A stretch of DNA of 64,000 nt from Silvimonas soli (GTDB lineage Bacteria > Pseudomonadota > Gammaproteobacteria > Burkholderiales > Chitinibacteraceae). Position 1 is the stretch's first letter; every line of letters starts with the position of its first letter. The notes below the pieces were generated by a model. It worked only from the letters and a program-made list of their open reading frames with translations, did no database searches and was not told where the DNA came from. A program made the translations under genes and the position numbers. The stretch spans positions 3,407,001-3,471,000 of the forward strand of contig NZ_CP106736.1 in the NCBI RefSeq assembly GCF_030035605.1, in the 5' to 3' direction. This document shows, in pieces, positions 42,585 to 51,221 of this stretch.

Positions 42585-43394
42585 GTGTCGAAAACCAGTA
42601 TTTCTGTCATTGTCTGGAACGAATTTCAGCATGAACGGCAGAACCCGGCCGTGCAGGCCATTTACCCTGACGGTTTACACATGGCCATTGCCGACGCCTT
42701 GCGCCAAACGCCGGGGCTGAACCCTGGCGCTTTGCCGCTGGAAATATCCACCGCCACGCTTGATCAGGCCGAGCATGGGCTGACCCAGGATCGGCTGGAC
42801 GCCTGTGACGTGCTGATCTGGTGGGGCCACAAAGCGCATGCCCAGGTCGACGATGCGATTGTGGATCGGGTGCAAAAGCGCGTGCTGGAAGGCATGGGTC
42901 TGATCGTGCTGCATTCGGGGCATTTTTCGAAGATATTCCGCCGCATGCTGGGCACCAATTGTTCGCTGAAATGGCGCGAGGCCGATGAAAAAGAGCGCTT
43001 GTGGGTAGTGGAACCGTCGCATCCCATCGCCGCTGGCCTCGGCGAATATTTTGAGCTGCCGTATGAAGAAATGTATGGCGAGCGCTTTGATATCCCGCAG
43101 CCGGATAGCATTGTGTTTATCTCCTGGTTCGAGGGTGGCGAGGTGTTCCGCTCTGGCTGTTGTTGGGAGCGTGGGCATGGGCGGATTTTTTACTTCCGCC
43201 CAGGCCACGAGGCGTATCCCACTTATTACGACGCCAACGTCCAACGTGTGCTGGCCAATGCCGTGCAGTGGGCCGCGCCTCGGGTGAATCTGGTGGATCA
43301 CTGCCCCAATTCGCCTGCGCTGGAGCCCATTAGCCAGAAAGCTGTGAGTTTCTCCAAAGTAGGCATCGCGCAAGGTAAGGGAGATATTGGATGA
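42585..43394 (+). CDS. ThuA-like (trehalose utilisation) protein
   Basis: 269 residues of the ThuA family, class I glutamine amidotransferase-like fold without amidotransferase chemistry. Blocks: VIVWNEFQHERQNPAVQAIYPDGLHMAIAD, DVLIWWGHKAHAQV, LIVLHSGHFSKIFRRMLGT and RIFYFRPGHEAYPTYYDANVQRVLANAVQWA. In rhizobia ThuA works with ThuB in oxidising trehalose or related disaccharides. GTG at 42585 is preferred (GGAGA upstream); a GTG six bases earlier is possible. It overlaps the next gene by four bases. Confidence 0.9.
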   Translation: MSKTSISVIVWNEFQHERQNPAVQAIYPDGLHMAIADALRQTPGLNPGALPLEISTATLDQAEHGLTQDRLDACDVLIWWGHKAHAQVDDAIVDRVQKRVLEGMGLIVLHSGHFSKIFRRMLGTNCSLKWREADEKERLWVVEPSHPIAAGLGEYFELPYEEMYGERFDIPQPDSIVFISWFEGGEVFRSGCCWERGHGRIFYFRPGHEAYPTYYDANVQRVLANAVQWAAPRVNLVDHCPNSPALEPISQKAVSFSKVGIAQGKGDIG

Positions 43395-44464
43395 GTATGG
43401 GTAATCAAATAGCGGCGCCGACCGGTCAACGTTTGCGGGTGGGGATTGTGGGGCTGGGTATCGGGCGCAAACACATCCAGGGCTGGCGCGAGCATCCGCA
43501 GGTTGACGTCGTCGCCATTGCCGATCCGGATGCTGCGCGGCTGGCAGCCGTTGGCGACGAATTCGCCATTGCCGGGCGCTTTGCAACTGCCGAAGAAATG
43601 TTTGCAACGGGCGAGCTGGACGTGGTCAGCATCTGCACGCCTAACAAGTTTCATAAAGCATTGACGCTGGCGGCATTGGCTGCCGGTTGCCACGTGTTGT
43701 GTGAAAAGCCAATGGCAATGAGTGCGGCGGAAGGGCGCGAAATGTTGGCCGCTGCCGAACGTACGGGCAAGCGGCTGATGATCAACTTCAGCTACCGCTT
43801 CAGTGCGCAATCCAGAGCGCTCAAGGCACAGGTGGACGCAGGCGTATTTGGTGAGTTCTACTTTGGCCGCAGCGTCTGGCATCGCCGTCGTGGCATGCCG
43901 GGCTTTGGTGGCTGGTTTGGCACCAAGGCGCTATCGGGCGGTGGGCCGCTTATCGACTTGGGCGTGCATCGGCTGGACCTGGCTCTGTGGCTGATGGGTT
44001 ATCCCAAGCCCGTTTGGGTGATGGGCAATACCTACAATCCCATTGCCGGTGAACTGGCGCGCCAATCGGGCAAGACCTTTGATGTGGAAGACCTGGCCAC
44101 GGCGTTTATCCGCTTTGATAACGGCGCCACGCTGGCGCTGGAGGCATCGTGGGCGGCCAATATCAAAGAGGCTGACCTGATGGAAACGCGCTTGCTGGGC
44201 ACCAAAGCTGGTCTGCTGCAGCAGAACGTGAACGAAGGCTACACGTTTGACGCGCACATCTTTACCGAGCAACACGGCGCGCAACTGGATATCCACGTGC
44301 ATCCACCGGTTGGGGAAGCCAATTCCGGCATGTATGAATATGCGGCGGCCATTCTGGCCAATCGGCCACATCCGGCAAGTGGGGAAGAAGGTTTGATTGT
44401 GATGGAATTGCTGGATGCCATTTACGCCAGTGCGCGTTCTGGCGAACCAGTCAAAATTGGCTGA
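43391..44464 (+). CDS. Gfo/Idh/MocA-family oxidoreductase
   Basis: 357 residues. Rossmann motif RVGIVGLGIGRKHIQGW near residue 17, the family signature CEKPMAMSAAEGREML, and the substrate-domain block GGGPLIDLGVHRLDLALWLMG. NAD(P)-dependent sugar or inositol dehydrogenase; the ThuA pairing suggests a ThuB-like role in sugar oxidation. Its start overlaps the ThuA stop, and a strong terminator follows, so the operon has two genes. No sugar transporter is beside it. Confidence 0.92.
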   Translation: MSMGNQIAAPTGQRLRVGIVGLGIGRKHIQGWREHPQVDVVAIADPDAARLAAVGDEFAIAGRFATAEEMFATGELDVVSICTPNKFHKALTLAALAAGCHVLCEKPMAMSAAEGREMLAAAERTGKRLMINFSYRFSAQSRALKAQVDAGVFGEFYFGRSVWHRRRGMPGFGGWFGTKALSGGGPLIDLGVHRLDLALWLMGYPKPVWVMGNTYNPIAGELARQSGKTFDVEDLATAFIRFDNGATLALEASWAANIKEADLMETRLLGTKAGLLQQNVNEGYTFDAHIFTEQHGAQLDIHVHPPVGEANSGMYEYAAAILANRPHPASGEEGLIVMELLDAIYASARSGEPVKIG

Positions 44465-44494
44465 AGGTGGCTGATGAGACTGGATTGACGTAAA

Positions 44495-44526
44495 AAAGCG
44501 CGCTGCCGGTGAGGACAGCGCGCTTT
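44495..44526. terminator. Bidirectional terminator
   Basis: Stem AAGCGCGCTG (44496-44505) / CAGCGCGCTT (44516-44525), 10-base loop, A run on the left and T-rich GTTTT on the right. It serves the Gfo/Idh/MocA gene (+) and the chitin-binding protein (-), which converge here. Confidence 0.85.
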
Positions 44527-44557
44527 GTTTTACCTGCTTACCCACAAATCATTGAGA

Positions 44558-46159
44558 TCAGATTTGCGCGGTGGTGGTGGCGTTAAATTGCACGCCCAGG
44601 CTCATTTCCAGATTGGCAATGGCGTCTTCCAGAATCGCAAAAATCTGCGCCCGGTTGGCGGTGTTGCTCAAATCCAGCGTGGTGCCCGCCGGTACGCTGT
44701 TCTGCGCCAATGCGGTGTTGAACGCGGCCTGTGCCGATGCCGCCGGGATAAACGCACCCACGCCCGAGCTGTTCACATAAGACAGCGTGGTGAACACGTT
44801 GCTGAACACGCTACCCAGCGTGGTCATGTTGAAAGCCACATGATTTTGCGGCGTAACCAGCGTGGTGGCGCTGGTGGTCGGGATCGGCAGATCGTAGAAC
44901 TGGTTCAGGTAGTAACGCACCTGGTACGGATACTGTTGGTACGTATCCGACTTGCCCCAGACCGAACTCCAGTCATTCACGCTGGTGACCGTCGCCGGTG
45001 TGGCCGAAGCGCCCAGCGTGCTGTAGCTGGACATCAGCGTGCCGTAATAACCCTGGTTATAGGCCACGTTCAGCAAGACTTCGAAGAAGTTGTTCGGCAA
45101 GCTCTTGAAGTTGACCAGCGCGTTGTTAAACGCCGGTTGCCACGGCGTGGTCCAGCCACCGGTGCCGGTGCCAGTCACAATCAACGCCACGAAGTCGTTG
45201 TAGTGGAAATACCCGGTCAGCATCGGACCGTAGTATTTGTCGTTGAACGACGGCGGTGTCACCTGTTTGTACTGCGTAGAAGCAGTAGCCATGGTGTAAC
45301 CAATGCTCTTTTGCAGGGCAATATAGTTGATCAGCGAGTGACCGCCTGGCGTGTAGCTGCCAGACACCATATCGGCCGCGTAGTTGTTGATCTGGTATGG
45401 GCCGCCTTGACCATTGCCCATCACGGCTTGCTGATCTGGTGACGGATCAATCAGATTGCTGGTGTTCTTGTACACCTGCGTTTCCAGGTTTTCCTGCAGC
45501 AACTGGCCCAATATCGAGCCGTACATATAGTCCTTGTTGTACTGAATGCCAGGGTAATACTCGTTCACCAGATGGCCATACATCACACCGGCGATGATGT
45601 TGGACATGATCAGGTCGGTGTAGTTATCCCCATCCAGCGTCATGCTGTCTTGTGCCGTACCCGCGCCCAGCAGCAAGTGGAAATTGATAGTGCCGGTGGT
45701 GGTGACCGACGACGGCGTCGGCGTCGGCGTCGGTGTCGGTGTCGGTGTCGGCGTCGGTACTGGCGTTGGCGTTGGGGTAGGTGCCGGGGTCGGAGTCGGA
45801 GTTGGCGTTGGCACCGGAGTAGGTGTTGGGGTTGGCGTAGGAGTCGGCGTAGGAGTCGGCGTAGGAGTCGGCGTCGCGCCGCAGCTGCCTACAATCGTCC
45901 ATGGCTGGCCGGTGCCAATGACGCCATTGCTGGTGGCAGGATTGTTGCCCTGCGTCCACCAGTTGGCTTTGTAATTCACCCCGTTGTAGCTCACGGTGGC
46001 GCCTCCCACGTATGCAGTGTTTGCATTCCAGGTGGCGTAACACGCGGTTGGGGTGGGGGTAGCGGCGTAACTTTCGGTTGCCGTTGCCAACAGCGGCAGG
46101 GACACGCTAAACGTCAGCGCGCACAGGCGCGCCAAACGGCGCAGTTGCGGTTTGTTCAT
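44558..46159 (-). CDS. Secreted chitin-binding protein with lysozyme-like domain
   Basis: 533 residues with a Sec signal (to ~residue 32). Residues 40-93 are a CBM5/12 chitin-binding module (YATWNANTAYVGGATVSYNG ... ANWWTQGNNP). A 53-residue Pro-Thr linker (95-147) follows. The C-terminal 385 residues contain LLQENLETQVY (candidate acid Glu221 or Glu224) and GPYQINNYAADM, which recall the active-site layout of lysozyme-fold enzymes such as lytic transglycosylases and GH23/GH46, but I cannot assign a family. Chitin, chitosan or peptidoglycan are candidate substrates. The ATG at 46159 has AGAGG 9 bases upstream; the ATG at 46168 is too near it. Confidence 0.78.
   Translation of the reverse strand: MNKPQLRRLARLCALTFSVSLPLLATATESYAATPTPTACYATWNANTAYVGGATVSYNGVNYKANWWTQGNNPATSNGVIGTGQPWTIVGSCGATPTPTPTPTPTPTPTPTPTPVPTPTPTPTPAPTPTPTPVPTPTPTPTPTPTPTPSSVTTTGTINFHLLLGAGTAQDSMTLDGDNYTDLIMSNIIAGVMYGHLVNEYYPGIQYNKDYMYGSILGQLLQENLETQVYKNTSNLIDPSPDQQAVMGNGQGGPYQINNYAADMVSGSYTPGGHSLINYIALQKSIGYTMATASTQYKQVTPPSFNDKYYGPMLTGYFHYNDFVALIVTGTGTGGWTTPWQPAFNNALVNFKSLPNNFFEVLLNVAYNQGYYGTLMSSYSTLGASATPATVTSVNDWSSVWGKSDTYQQYPYQVRYYLNQFYDLPIPTTSATTLVTPQNHVAFNMTTLGSVFSNVFTTLSYVNSSGVGAFIPAASAQAAFNTALAQNSVPAGTTLDLSNTANRAQIFAILEDAIANLEMSLGVQFNATTTAQI
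45719..45877 (-). repeat. Pro-Thr linker repeat (coding)
   Basis: Encodes residues 95-147 as nearly pure PT units with occasional PVP and PAP. The DNA is a long run of degenerate GTCGGT/GTCGGC-type hexamers, prone to slippage in replication. Confidence 0.9.
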
Positions 46160-46368
46160 CACGTTCATCCTCTAACTCTGGTTTATGTTTGTTTTCTTGA
46201 GCCTTGCAGTACAAGGCAGGCAAAGTGTATCCAGGCCTTGGCAATCTGCATTTCAAACAGGGATGAACGTAGCGAACAAGCGGTCTGATGGTGGTGAAGC
46301 TTGAGTCAGGCAACGGTTCTGCGTTGGGCTGCTAACTCGTTGATTGCACTGAACAGTCGTGTATTAAA

Positions 46369-46399
46369 TGCGGGCAGACGACCAATCGATCTGCCCGCA
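46369..46399 (-). terminator. Terminator of the exported methyltransferase gene
   Basis: TGCGGGCAGA (46369-46378) and TCTGCCCGCA (46390-46399) form a 10-bp stem. On the minus strand TTTAATA follows. It begins 14 bases after the stop. Confidence 0.65.
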
Positions 46400-46412
46400 C
46401 TTGCGGCTCGCA

Positions 46413-47240
46413 TTACTTGGCAATTGCGCCCGGTTTGATGAACTTGAGCGTCATGCGGTCAGATTCACCGATGGCCTGATAGCGCTCATGATCCAGCGCC
46501 CCTGCGGCATAACCGGGCGGCAGAGTCCAAACGCCTTTGGGATAATCCTTGGTGTCTTTGGGATTGGCGTTGATTTCGGCTTTGGCGGCCAAGACAAAAC
46601 CGGCGTCTTTCGCCAGCTTGATCACCAGTTCCTCAGTTACGTAGCCGGTTTTGATCATCTGTTCCAGGCTGGTACCTGGTGCTGCGCGGTGTTCTTCTAC
46701 GCCCAAGATCCCGCCGGATTTGAGCGCGGTATAAAACGCCTTGAAGCTGTCTTGCGCGGTGCCGTCTTTCAGCCAGTTATGGATATTGCGAAACGTCACG
46801 ATCAGATCGGCGCCGCCTGCCGGGCGAATATCGGTGAATTGCGGTGGGGAAAGCGTTTCCACCGCCACATTCCGATAAAGCTCATGGTCGCTGGCCAGCT
46901 TGGCTTCAAACGCGTCAATTTCGCCATTGCGTTCCGCATTGTCCGAAGGTGCGACTTGCGCGGCGTAATAACGGCCATGTTCGCGCAGATACGGCGCCAG
47001 AATCTCGGTATACCAACCGCCGCCGGGCCAGATTTCCACCACGGTTTGATCGGGTTTCAGCCCAAAGAAATTGAGTGTTTCAGCTGGGTGGCGGTACACA
47101 TCGCGAGCGCGGTGCGCTTCACTGCGCTGCGGCCCGGCAATGATCTGGTCCAGCGCTGCATCGGCTTGGGCTAATGGTGGCAACACGCAGGCCAGCAACA
47201 GCAGGGCCGGGGCAAAACGTCGAAAACTGAAGCTGGGCAC
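46413..47240 (-). CDS. Exported class I methyltransferase-like protein (COG4798 type)
   Basis: 275 residues with a Sec signal peptide (FAPALLLLACVLPPLAQA, cleavage near 26). The mature part shows a Rossmann methyltransferase core: VVEIWPGGGWYTEIL, where the usual Glu/Asp-x-Gly-x-Gly-x-Gly loop has Trp-Pro, then LIVTFRNIHNWL and GILGVEEHRA. This matches a group annotated as predicted methyltransferases that carry signal peptides. S-adenosylmethionine is not known to be available in the periplasm, so its activity there is unclear. GTG start with AAGGA upstream. Confidence 0.83.
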   Translation of the reverse strand: MPSFSFRRFAPALLLLACVLPPLAQADAALDQIIAGPQRSEAHRARDVYRHPAETLNFFGLKPDQTVVEIWPGGGWYTEILAPYLREHGRYYAAQVAPSDNAERNGEIDAFEAKLASDHELYRNVAVETLSPPQFTDIRPAGGADLIVTFRNIHNWLKDGTAQDSFKAFYTALKSGGILGVEEHRAAPGTSLEQMIKTGYVTEELVIKLAKDAGFVLAAKAEINANPKDTKDYPKGVWTLPPGYAAGALDHERYQAIGESDRMTLKFIKPGAIAK

Positions 47241-47443
47241 GGAGTTTCCTTGTAGGGCGGAGTTACAAACTGGCTTGGATAATTACGACATGGGCAGGCA
47301 CAAAGCATGCCATGTGCGGCGGACCAGCAATGCATTGCCAGCCTGCCTGGCAGAGTAACCAGTGGCGTGTGCGATTTGGCGCAAAATGCGCAGCCGCTGT
47401 CGCAATCCCTACAGACTGCCAAGGCCAGGTGGGGCGAAACCGC

Positions 47444-47725
47444 TTACGGTTCGACCCGTACACCTTTCCAGAACGCCACGCGATTGAGAATGGATTTGGC
47501 CGCGTCTTTGGGCTCCGGGTAATACCAGACAGCATCGGGGTTGAGCTTGCCGTTTACCGATAGCGTGTAATAACTGGCTTCGCCTTTCCATGGGCAAATG
47601 GTGTGCGTGTTACTCGGGATGACGAGCGAGTGGTCCAGCGCGCCGGCGGGAAAGTAATGATTGCCTTCGACCACTACGGTATCGTCACTTTCAGCAATGA
47701 CGACATCGTTCCAGATTGCTTTCAT
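47444..47725 (-). CDS. DUF427 family protein
   Basis: 93 residues, the full length of a DUF427 domain: MKAIWNDVVIAESDDTVVVEGNHYFP at the start, then TICPWKGEASYYTLSVNG and AVWYYPEPKDAA. Fold is a small beta barrel of unknown function. AAGG precedes the ATG. It stands alone between the methyltransferase-like and lipocalin genes. Confidence 0.9.
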   Translation of the reverse strand: MKAIWNDVVIAESDDTVVVEGNHYFPAGALDHSLVIPSNTHTICPWKGEASYYTLSVNGKLNPDAVWYYPEPKDAAKSILNRVAFWKGVRVEP

Positions 47726-47799
47726 GGTTCACCTTTTGCGTAACTGGACGTGTCACAGTCCAACGTTATTTATCATAGGCGCGCTGGCGAGTCGTGCTG

Positions 47800-48327
47800 T
47801 CAGGGCTGGCTGTGCGGTGTGACGATCCATTGGGACATGTCATAGCCTTCGCGATGGGCAATTTGCAGCGCGGCATCGGTATCGGCTTGCGTCAGCACCG
47901 GCGTGCGCGACAGCAGCCACAGATATTTGCGATTGGGTGTGCCGACCAGCGCCCAGCGGTAATCCCGATCCAGCCCGATCACCCAATAATTGCCAGAGAT
48001 CGGCCAGAAAAAAGTGACTTTCAGCTGAGCGTTGCCGCTGTTGGGTACTACCACAGCGCTACCGGTCACGACGTCCGGTTTGTGATCTTCGTGCAGGCAC
48101 CGATTGGTGACGGTGATCTTGCCGTTTTCACCTTTGCCATATTCAGCGGTCGTGTCCGAAACACATTTACGCTGCCAGTACATCGGCAGACGGCCGATCT
48201 CATACCATTTGCCCAGGTAGCGATCCAGTTCGACATTGGGCACGCTGGTCACGGCTTCAGCGGCTTGTAGTAAAGGCGCGGCGGCCAGCAGCAGCGCACA
48301 CAGCAGAACTTGCATGATCAGCTTCAT
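47800..48327 (-). CDS. blc: Lipocalin (Blc-like)
   Basis: 175 residues. Signal peptide MKLIMQVLLCALLLAAAPLLQA; the lipocalin GxW motif YLGKWYEIGRLP, the central NRCLHEDHKPDVVTGSAVV and the third structurally conserved region near GLDRDYRWALVGTPNRKYLWLLSR. E. coli Blc is an outer-membrane lipoprotein that binds lysophospholipids; here no lipobox Cys is seen, so this one is likely soluble in the periplasm. GGAGG lies 7 bases before the chosen ATG at 48327. Confidence 0.9.
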   Translation of the reverse strand: MKLIMQVLLCALLLAAAPLLQAAEAVTSVPNVELDRYLGKWYEIGRLPMYWQRKCVSDTTAEYGKGENGKITVTNRCLHEDHKPDVVTGSAVVVPNSGNAQLKVTFFWPISGNYWVIGLDRDYRWALVGTPNRKYLWLLSRTPVLTQADTDAALQIAHREGYDMSQWIVTPHSQP

Positions 48328-48369
48328 GGCCGAGCCTCCCATGGGCAGCAAACACGTCATCGGATTACG

Positions 48370-49740
48370 TTAACGGCGGGTGTCACCATTGGCCAATTGC
48401 CGGGCCAAAGCGTTGTGACGCCCAATCAGGGTAGGGAGTTCCAGCGTTTGCAGCTGTCCGTCTACGATCACTGCTTGCCCATTGATCATGCTGAAACTGA
48501 CGTCGGACGATGCGCACAGCAACAAGGCCGCAACCGGATCATGCAAGCCGCCGGCAAAGGACAGCGTGTTCAGGTCAAACGCGATCAAATCTGCGGCAAA
48601 GCCGGGGCGAATCTGGCCGATATCATCGCGATTCAGCACCGCCGCGCCGCCGCGAGTGGCCATTTCCAGCGCCTCGCGTGCGCTGAGAACATCCGGGCGG
48701 CAGTGATGCACGCGCTGCAATAACAAAGCCTGGCGCGCTTCGTTCAGCATATGGCCGCCGTCGTTGGAAGCGCTGCCATCCACACCAAGTCCGACCTTGA
48801 CTCCGGCATCGAGCATTTGCCGGATCGGTGCCACACCCGAGGCCAGTCGCATATTGGAACATGGGCAATGCGCCACGCCGGTGCCGCTACGAGCAAAGAG
48901 GTCGATACCGTGTTGGTCCAGTTGCACGCAATGAGCATGCCAGACGTCATGACCGATCCAGCCCAAGTCCTCAACATATTCCGTCGGCGTCTTGCCGAAC
49001 ACTTCTTGCGAGAAAGCGATGTCTTTGTGGTTCTCTGCCAGGTGCGTATGCAGGCTCACGCCATACGCGCGCGCCAAGTCGGCTGATTCACGCATCAGGT
49101 CGGTGGTGACCGAGAACGGCGAGCATGGCGCCACCACCACGCGGGTCATGGCAAAACGGCTGGCGTCATGCCACTGCTCAATCAAGCGTTGGGTATCGCG
49201 CAGGATAAACGCTTCGTCTTCCACCACGCGATCCGGCGGCAGACCGCCTTTGCTCTCGCCCAGACTCATGGCACCACGGCTAGCATGAAAACGCATGCCA
49301 ATCTGCTGTGCGGCTTCGATGGCGTCATCCAGGCGGCAACCGTTGGGGTAGATATAAAGATGATCGCTGGCCGTGGTGCAGCCCGACAGCATCAATTCGG
49401 CCATCGCGGTCTGGGTAGAGATGCGGATCATCTCCGGCGTGAGCCCGGCCCAGATCGGGTAAAGCGCTTTGAGCCAGTCGAACAACTCGCAATTTTGCGC
49501 CGCCGGAATGGCGCGGGTGAGCGACTGGTACATGTGGTGATGCGTGTTGATCAAACCCGGCAGCACCAGATGGTCAGTCATATCAACGGTGTGATCGACC
49601 ACTTCATTGGCCAGATCGGCGGCGCTGCCGACGCGCACGATCTGGTTGTCATGCACCAGCACGGCGGCGTCGGTCAGCTCGCGGCGCTGGTCGTCCATGG
49701 TGACCAGAGTGTGGATGTGGTTCAGCAGCGTTTTGGCCAT
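48370..49740 (-). CDS. 8-oxoguanine deaminase / AtzB-type amidohydrolase
   Basis: 456 residues of the metal-dependent amidohydrolase superfamily. Metal site His residues in LPGLINTHHHMYQSLTRA (67-69), then SLHTHLAENHKD and VWHAHCVQLD, and the final Asp in LGVDGSASNDGGHML. This sequence style, including FSVTTDLMRESADLARAYG, matches 8-oxoguanine deaminases of pseudomonads and the related hydroxydechloroatrazine ethylaminohydrolases. It would deaminate an oxidised or exogenous purine in the cytoplasm. AGGA precedes the chosen ATG. Confidence 0.88.
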   Translation of the reverse strand: MAKTLLNHIHTLVTMDDQRRELTDAAVLVHDNQIVRVGSAADLANEVVDHTVDMTDHLVLPGLINTHHHMYQSLTRAIPAAQNCELFDWLKALYPIWAGLTPEMIRISTQTAMAELMLSGCTTASDHLYIYPNGCRLDDAIEAAQQIGMRFHASRGAMSLGESKGGLPPDRVVEDEAFILRDTQRLIEQWHDASRFAMTRVVVAPCSPFSVTTDLMRESADLARAYGVSLHTHLAENHKDIAFSQEVFGKTPTEYVEDLGWIGHDVWHAHCVQLDQHGIDLFARSGTGVAHCPCSNMRLASGVAPIRQMLDAGVKVGLGVDGSASNDGGHMLNEARQALLLQRVHHCRPDVLSAREALEMATRGGAAVLNRDDIGQIRPGFAADLIAFDLNTLSFAGGLHDPVAALLLCASSDVSFSMINGQAVIVDGQLQTLELPTLIGRHNALARQLANGDTRR

Positions 49741-49962
49741 GTGTGTTCCTGGTCGGCTCGATAAGAGCAAGCGCAGTTGCGGTGTCAGCGCTTTTTTGAA
49801 GAGGGCGGGGATATCGTCACGATACCACTTGCCCGGAAAACTCCGATATCTGACACGAGGCATACGCTTTATGTTCTATACCGACATTTTGTCCGCCGCA
49901 TTACAGCGCAGCGGCGGCTGTTGAACGGTCGGACCACACTAACCAACCCACGGACCTTGCAC

Positions 49963-50856
49963 ATGTTTTCTGAAGATCAGGATCAAAACGCCGGAGTCGC
50001 CATCGCTTTGGCAGTGGCGTTAATCGTTGCGGGCAGCGCCGCCTGGTACACCGTGCGCGGCGGCAGTGCGCCCAAGCCCATGGCCGCCAATGTGGCGTCA
50101 GCGGTAGCGGTCGCACCACAAAACGGGCAATTGGCGCTCGGTCAGGTGCAACTGACCCAGGCCGCTGGCGTCCTCACGCTCACCGGTATCGTGCCCGACG
50201 AAAAAACACATCAGCGCTTGCTCAAACCAGCCCGCGTGCTGTGGGGCGAAGACAAAGTGGTCGATCACATCACCGTGAGCGCAGATGCCGCACCGCTGTG
50301 GTGGCTGGCGCGTCCGGTGGACATCCTGGCGCGCTTGCGCCAGTTGGCGGACTTTGATCTGAAACTGGGCGATGGCGTGATTGCGCTGAATGGCACCGCC
50401 GGCAGCGAGCCGCTCAAACAAGCGATTTTGTCCGGATTGCCTGGCTGGTTTGTGAAAGACGCCAGCGTGAAGGCTAATCTGACCGTAAACGCGCAGGCCG
50501 GAGTTGCTGCACTGGCTCCATCGAACGCCTTGCTGGAAGAAACCATCGAATTTGCGACTGGCTCGGCGCAAATCCCCGGCACAGCGCAGGCGCGGCTTGT
50601 GGTGGTGGCTGATTTGCTCAAGGATGATGGCCGCAACATCCTCATCACCGGGCACACCGACAATACCGGCGATGCCACTGCCAACAAAACGCTGTCACTG
50701 GCGCGCGCCAATTCGGTGGTGGTGTTCCTGGTGGCGCATGGCGTAACTGCCGGCAATTTGCATGCGCAAGGAGCAGGGCAAGATCAGCCCATTGCCGATA
50801 ACGGCAGCGAAGAAGGCCGTGCCCATAACCGGCGGATCGAGTTCAGCGTGCAGTAG
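49963..50856 (+). CDS. OmpA-family protein with BON-like domain
   Basis: 297 residues. One N-terminal membrane segment (GVAIALAVALIVAGSAAWYTV) anchors it in the inner membrane. Residues ~55-165 contain BON-like repeats (VLTLTGIVPDEKTHQRLL; GVIALNGTAGSEPLKQAI). The C-terminal ~105 residues are an OmpA-like peptidoglycan-binding domain with ILITGHTDNTGDATANKTLSLARANSVVVFL and RAHNRRIEFSV. It probably links the inner membrane to the cell wall. Divergent from the deaminase gene; terminator downstream. Confidence 0.9.
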   Translation: MFSEDQDQNAGVAIALAVALIVAGSAAWYTVRGGSAPKPMAANVASAVAVAPQNGQLALGQVQLTQAAGVLTLTGIVPDEKTHQRLLKPARVLWGEDKVVDHITVSADAAPLWWLARPVDILARLRQLADFDLKLGDGVIALNGTAGSEPLKQAILSGLPGWFVKDASVKANLTVNAQAGVAALAPSNALLEETIEFATGSAQIPGTAQARLVVVADLLKDDGRNILITGHTDNTGDATANKTLSLARANSVVVFLVAHGVTAGNLHAQGAGQDQPIADNGSEEGRAHNRRIEFSVQ

Positions 50857-50913
50857 CCACTGCCGCAGAAAATTGGAATGTTGCCCGGCCCGCCGTAAGC
50901 GGTGTGCTGTGAC

Positions 50914-50948
50914 AAAAACCGCACTGCCATTGAGCGTGCGGTTTTTTT
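50914..50948 (+). terminator. Rho-independent terminator after the OmpA-like gene
   Basis: AAAACCGCAC (50915-50924) pairs with GTGCGGTTTT (50936-50945), followed by more T. Confidence 0.85.
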
Positions 50949-51042
50949 ATGAGCGGCTGCACCCGCCCATTCATTACCTCCCAGTCCGGTTGTGACGCCC
51001 GTCACCAGACCATTCGTAGGAGATAAACGGATTTATTGGCTA

Positions 51043-51078
51043 TATAATTTCATTTGCATATAAGCGCGTTATTATATG
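51043..51078 (+). promoter_or_regulatory. AT-rich promoter region and inverted repeat of the formate cluster
   Basis: A perfect -10 TATAAT (51043-51048) without a clear -35, then CATATAA (51057-51063) / TTATATG (51072-51078) around GCGCGTTA. The strong AT bias stands out in this GC-rich window. The repeat is a candidate operator for a regulator of formate or molybdenum metabolism; identity unknown. Confidence 0.4.
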
Positions 51079-51221
51079 TAGACACAGTCAGCTTGCCTTG
51101 GCTGCGCGCCCGTCGCCGCACCTTTCGGGTATTCGTAAACAAAGTCTCCCATGCCTCTTGCACGCCACATTTTTGCCATGACCGGCGTGTTGGTACGGCT
51201 TAAAACTAAAAGGGGAAATAG

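Larger units (their letters stand above)
50857..51221. other. Intergenic region before the formate/oxalate cluster
   Basis: 365 bases. It holds the terminator of the OmpA-like gene at 50914-50948, an AT-rich patch with TATAAT (51043-51048) and a 7-bp-arm inverted repeat (51057-51078). No gene seen. Confidence 0.55.

Noticed and set aside
45719..45877. Tandem repeat that could be taken for a CRISPR or satellite array
   Set aside because: Units are 6 bases, in frame and code for a Pro-Thr linker; no spacers exist.
45572..46288. 238-codon plus-strand frame with Arg/Gly repeats
   Set aside because: Same effect opposite the linker of the chitin-binding protein.
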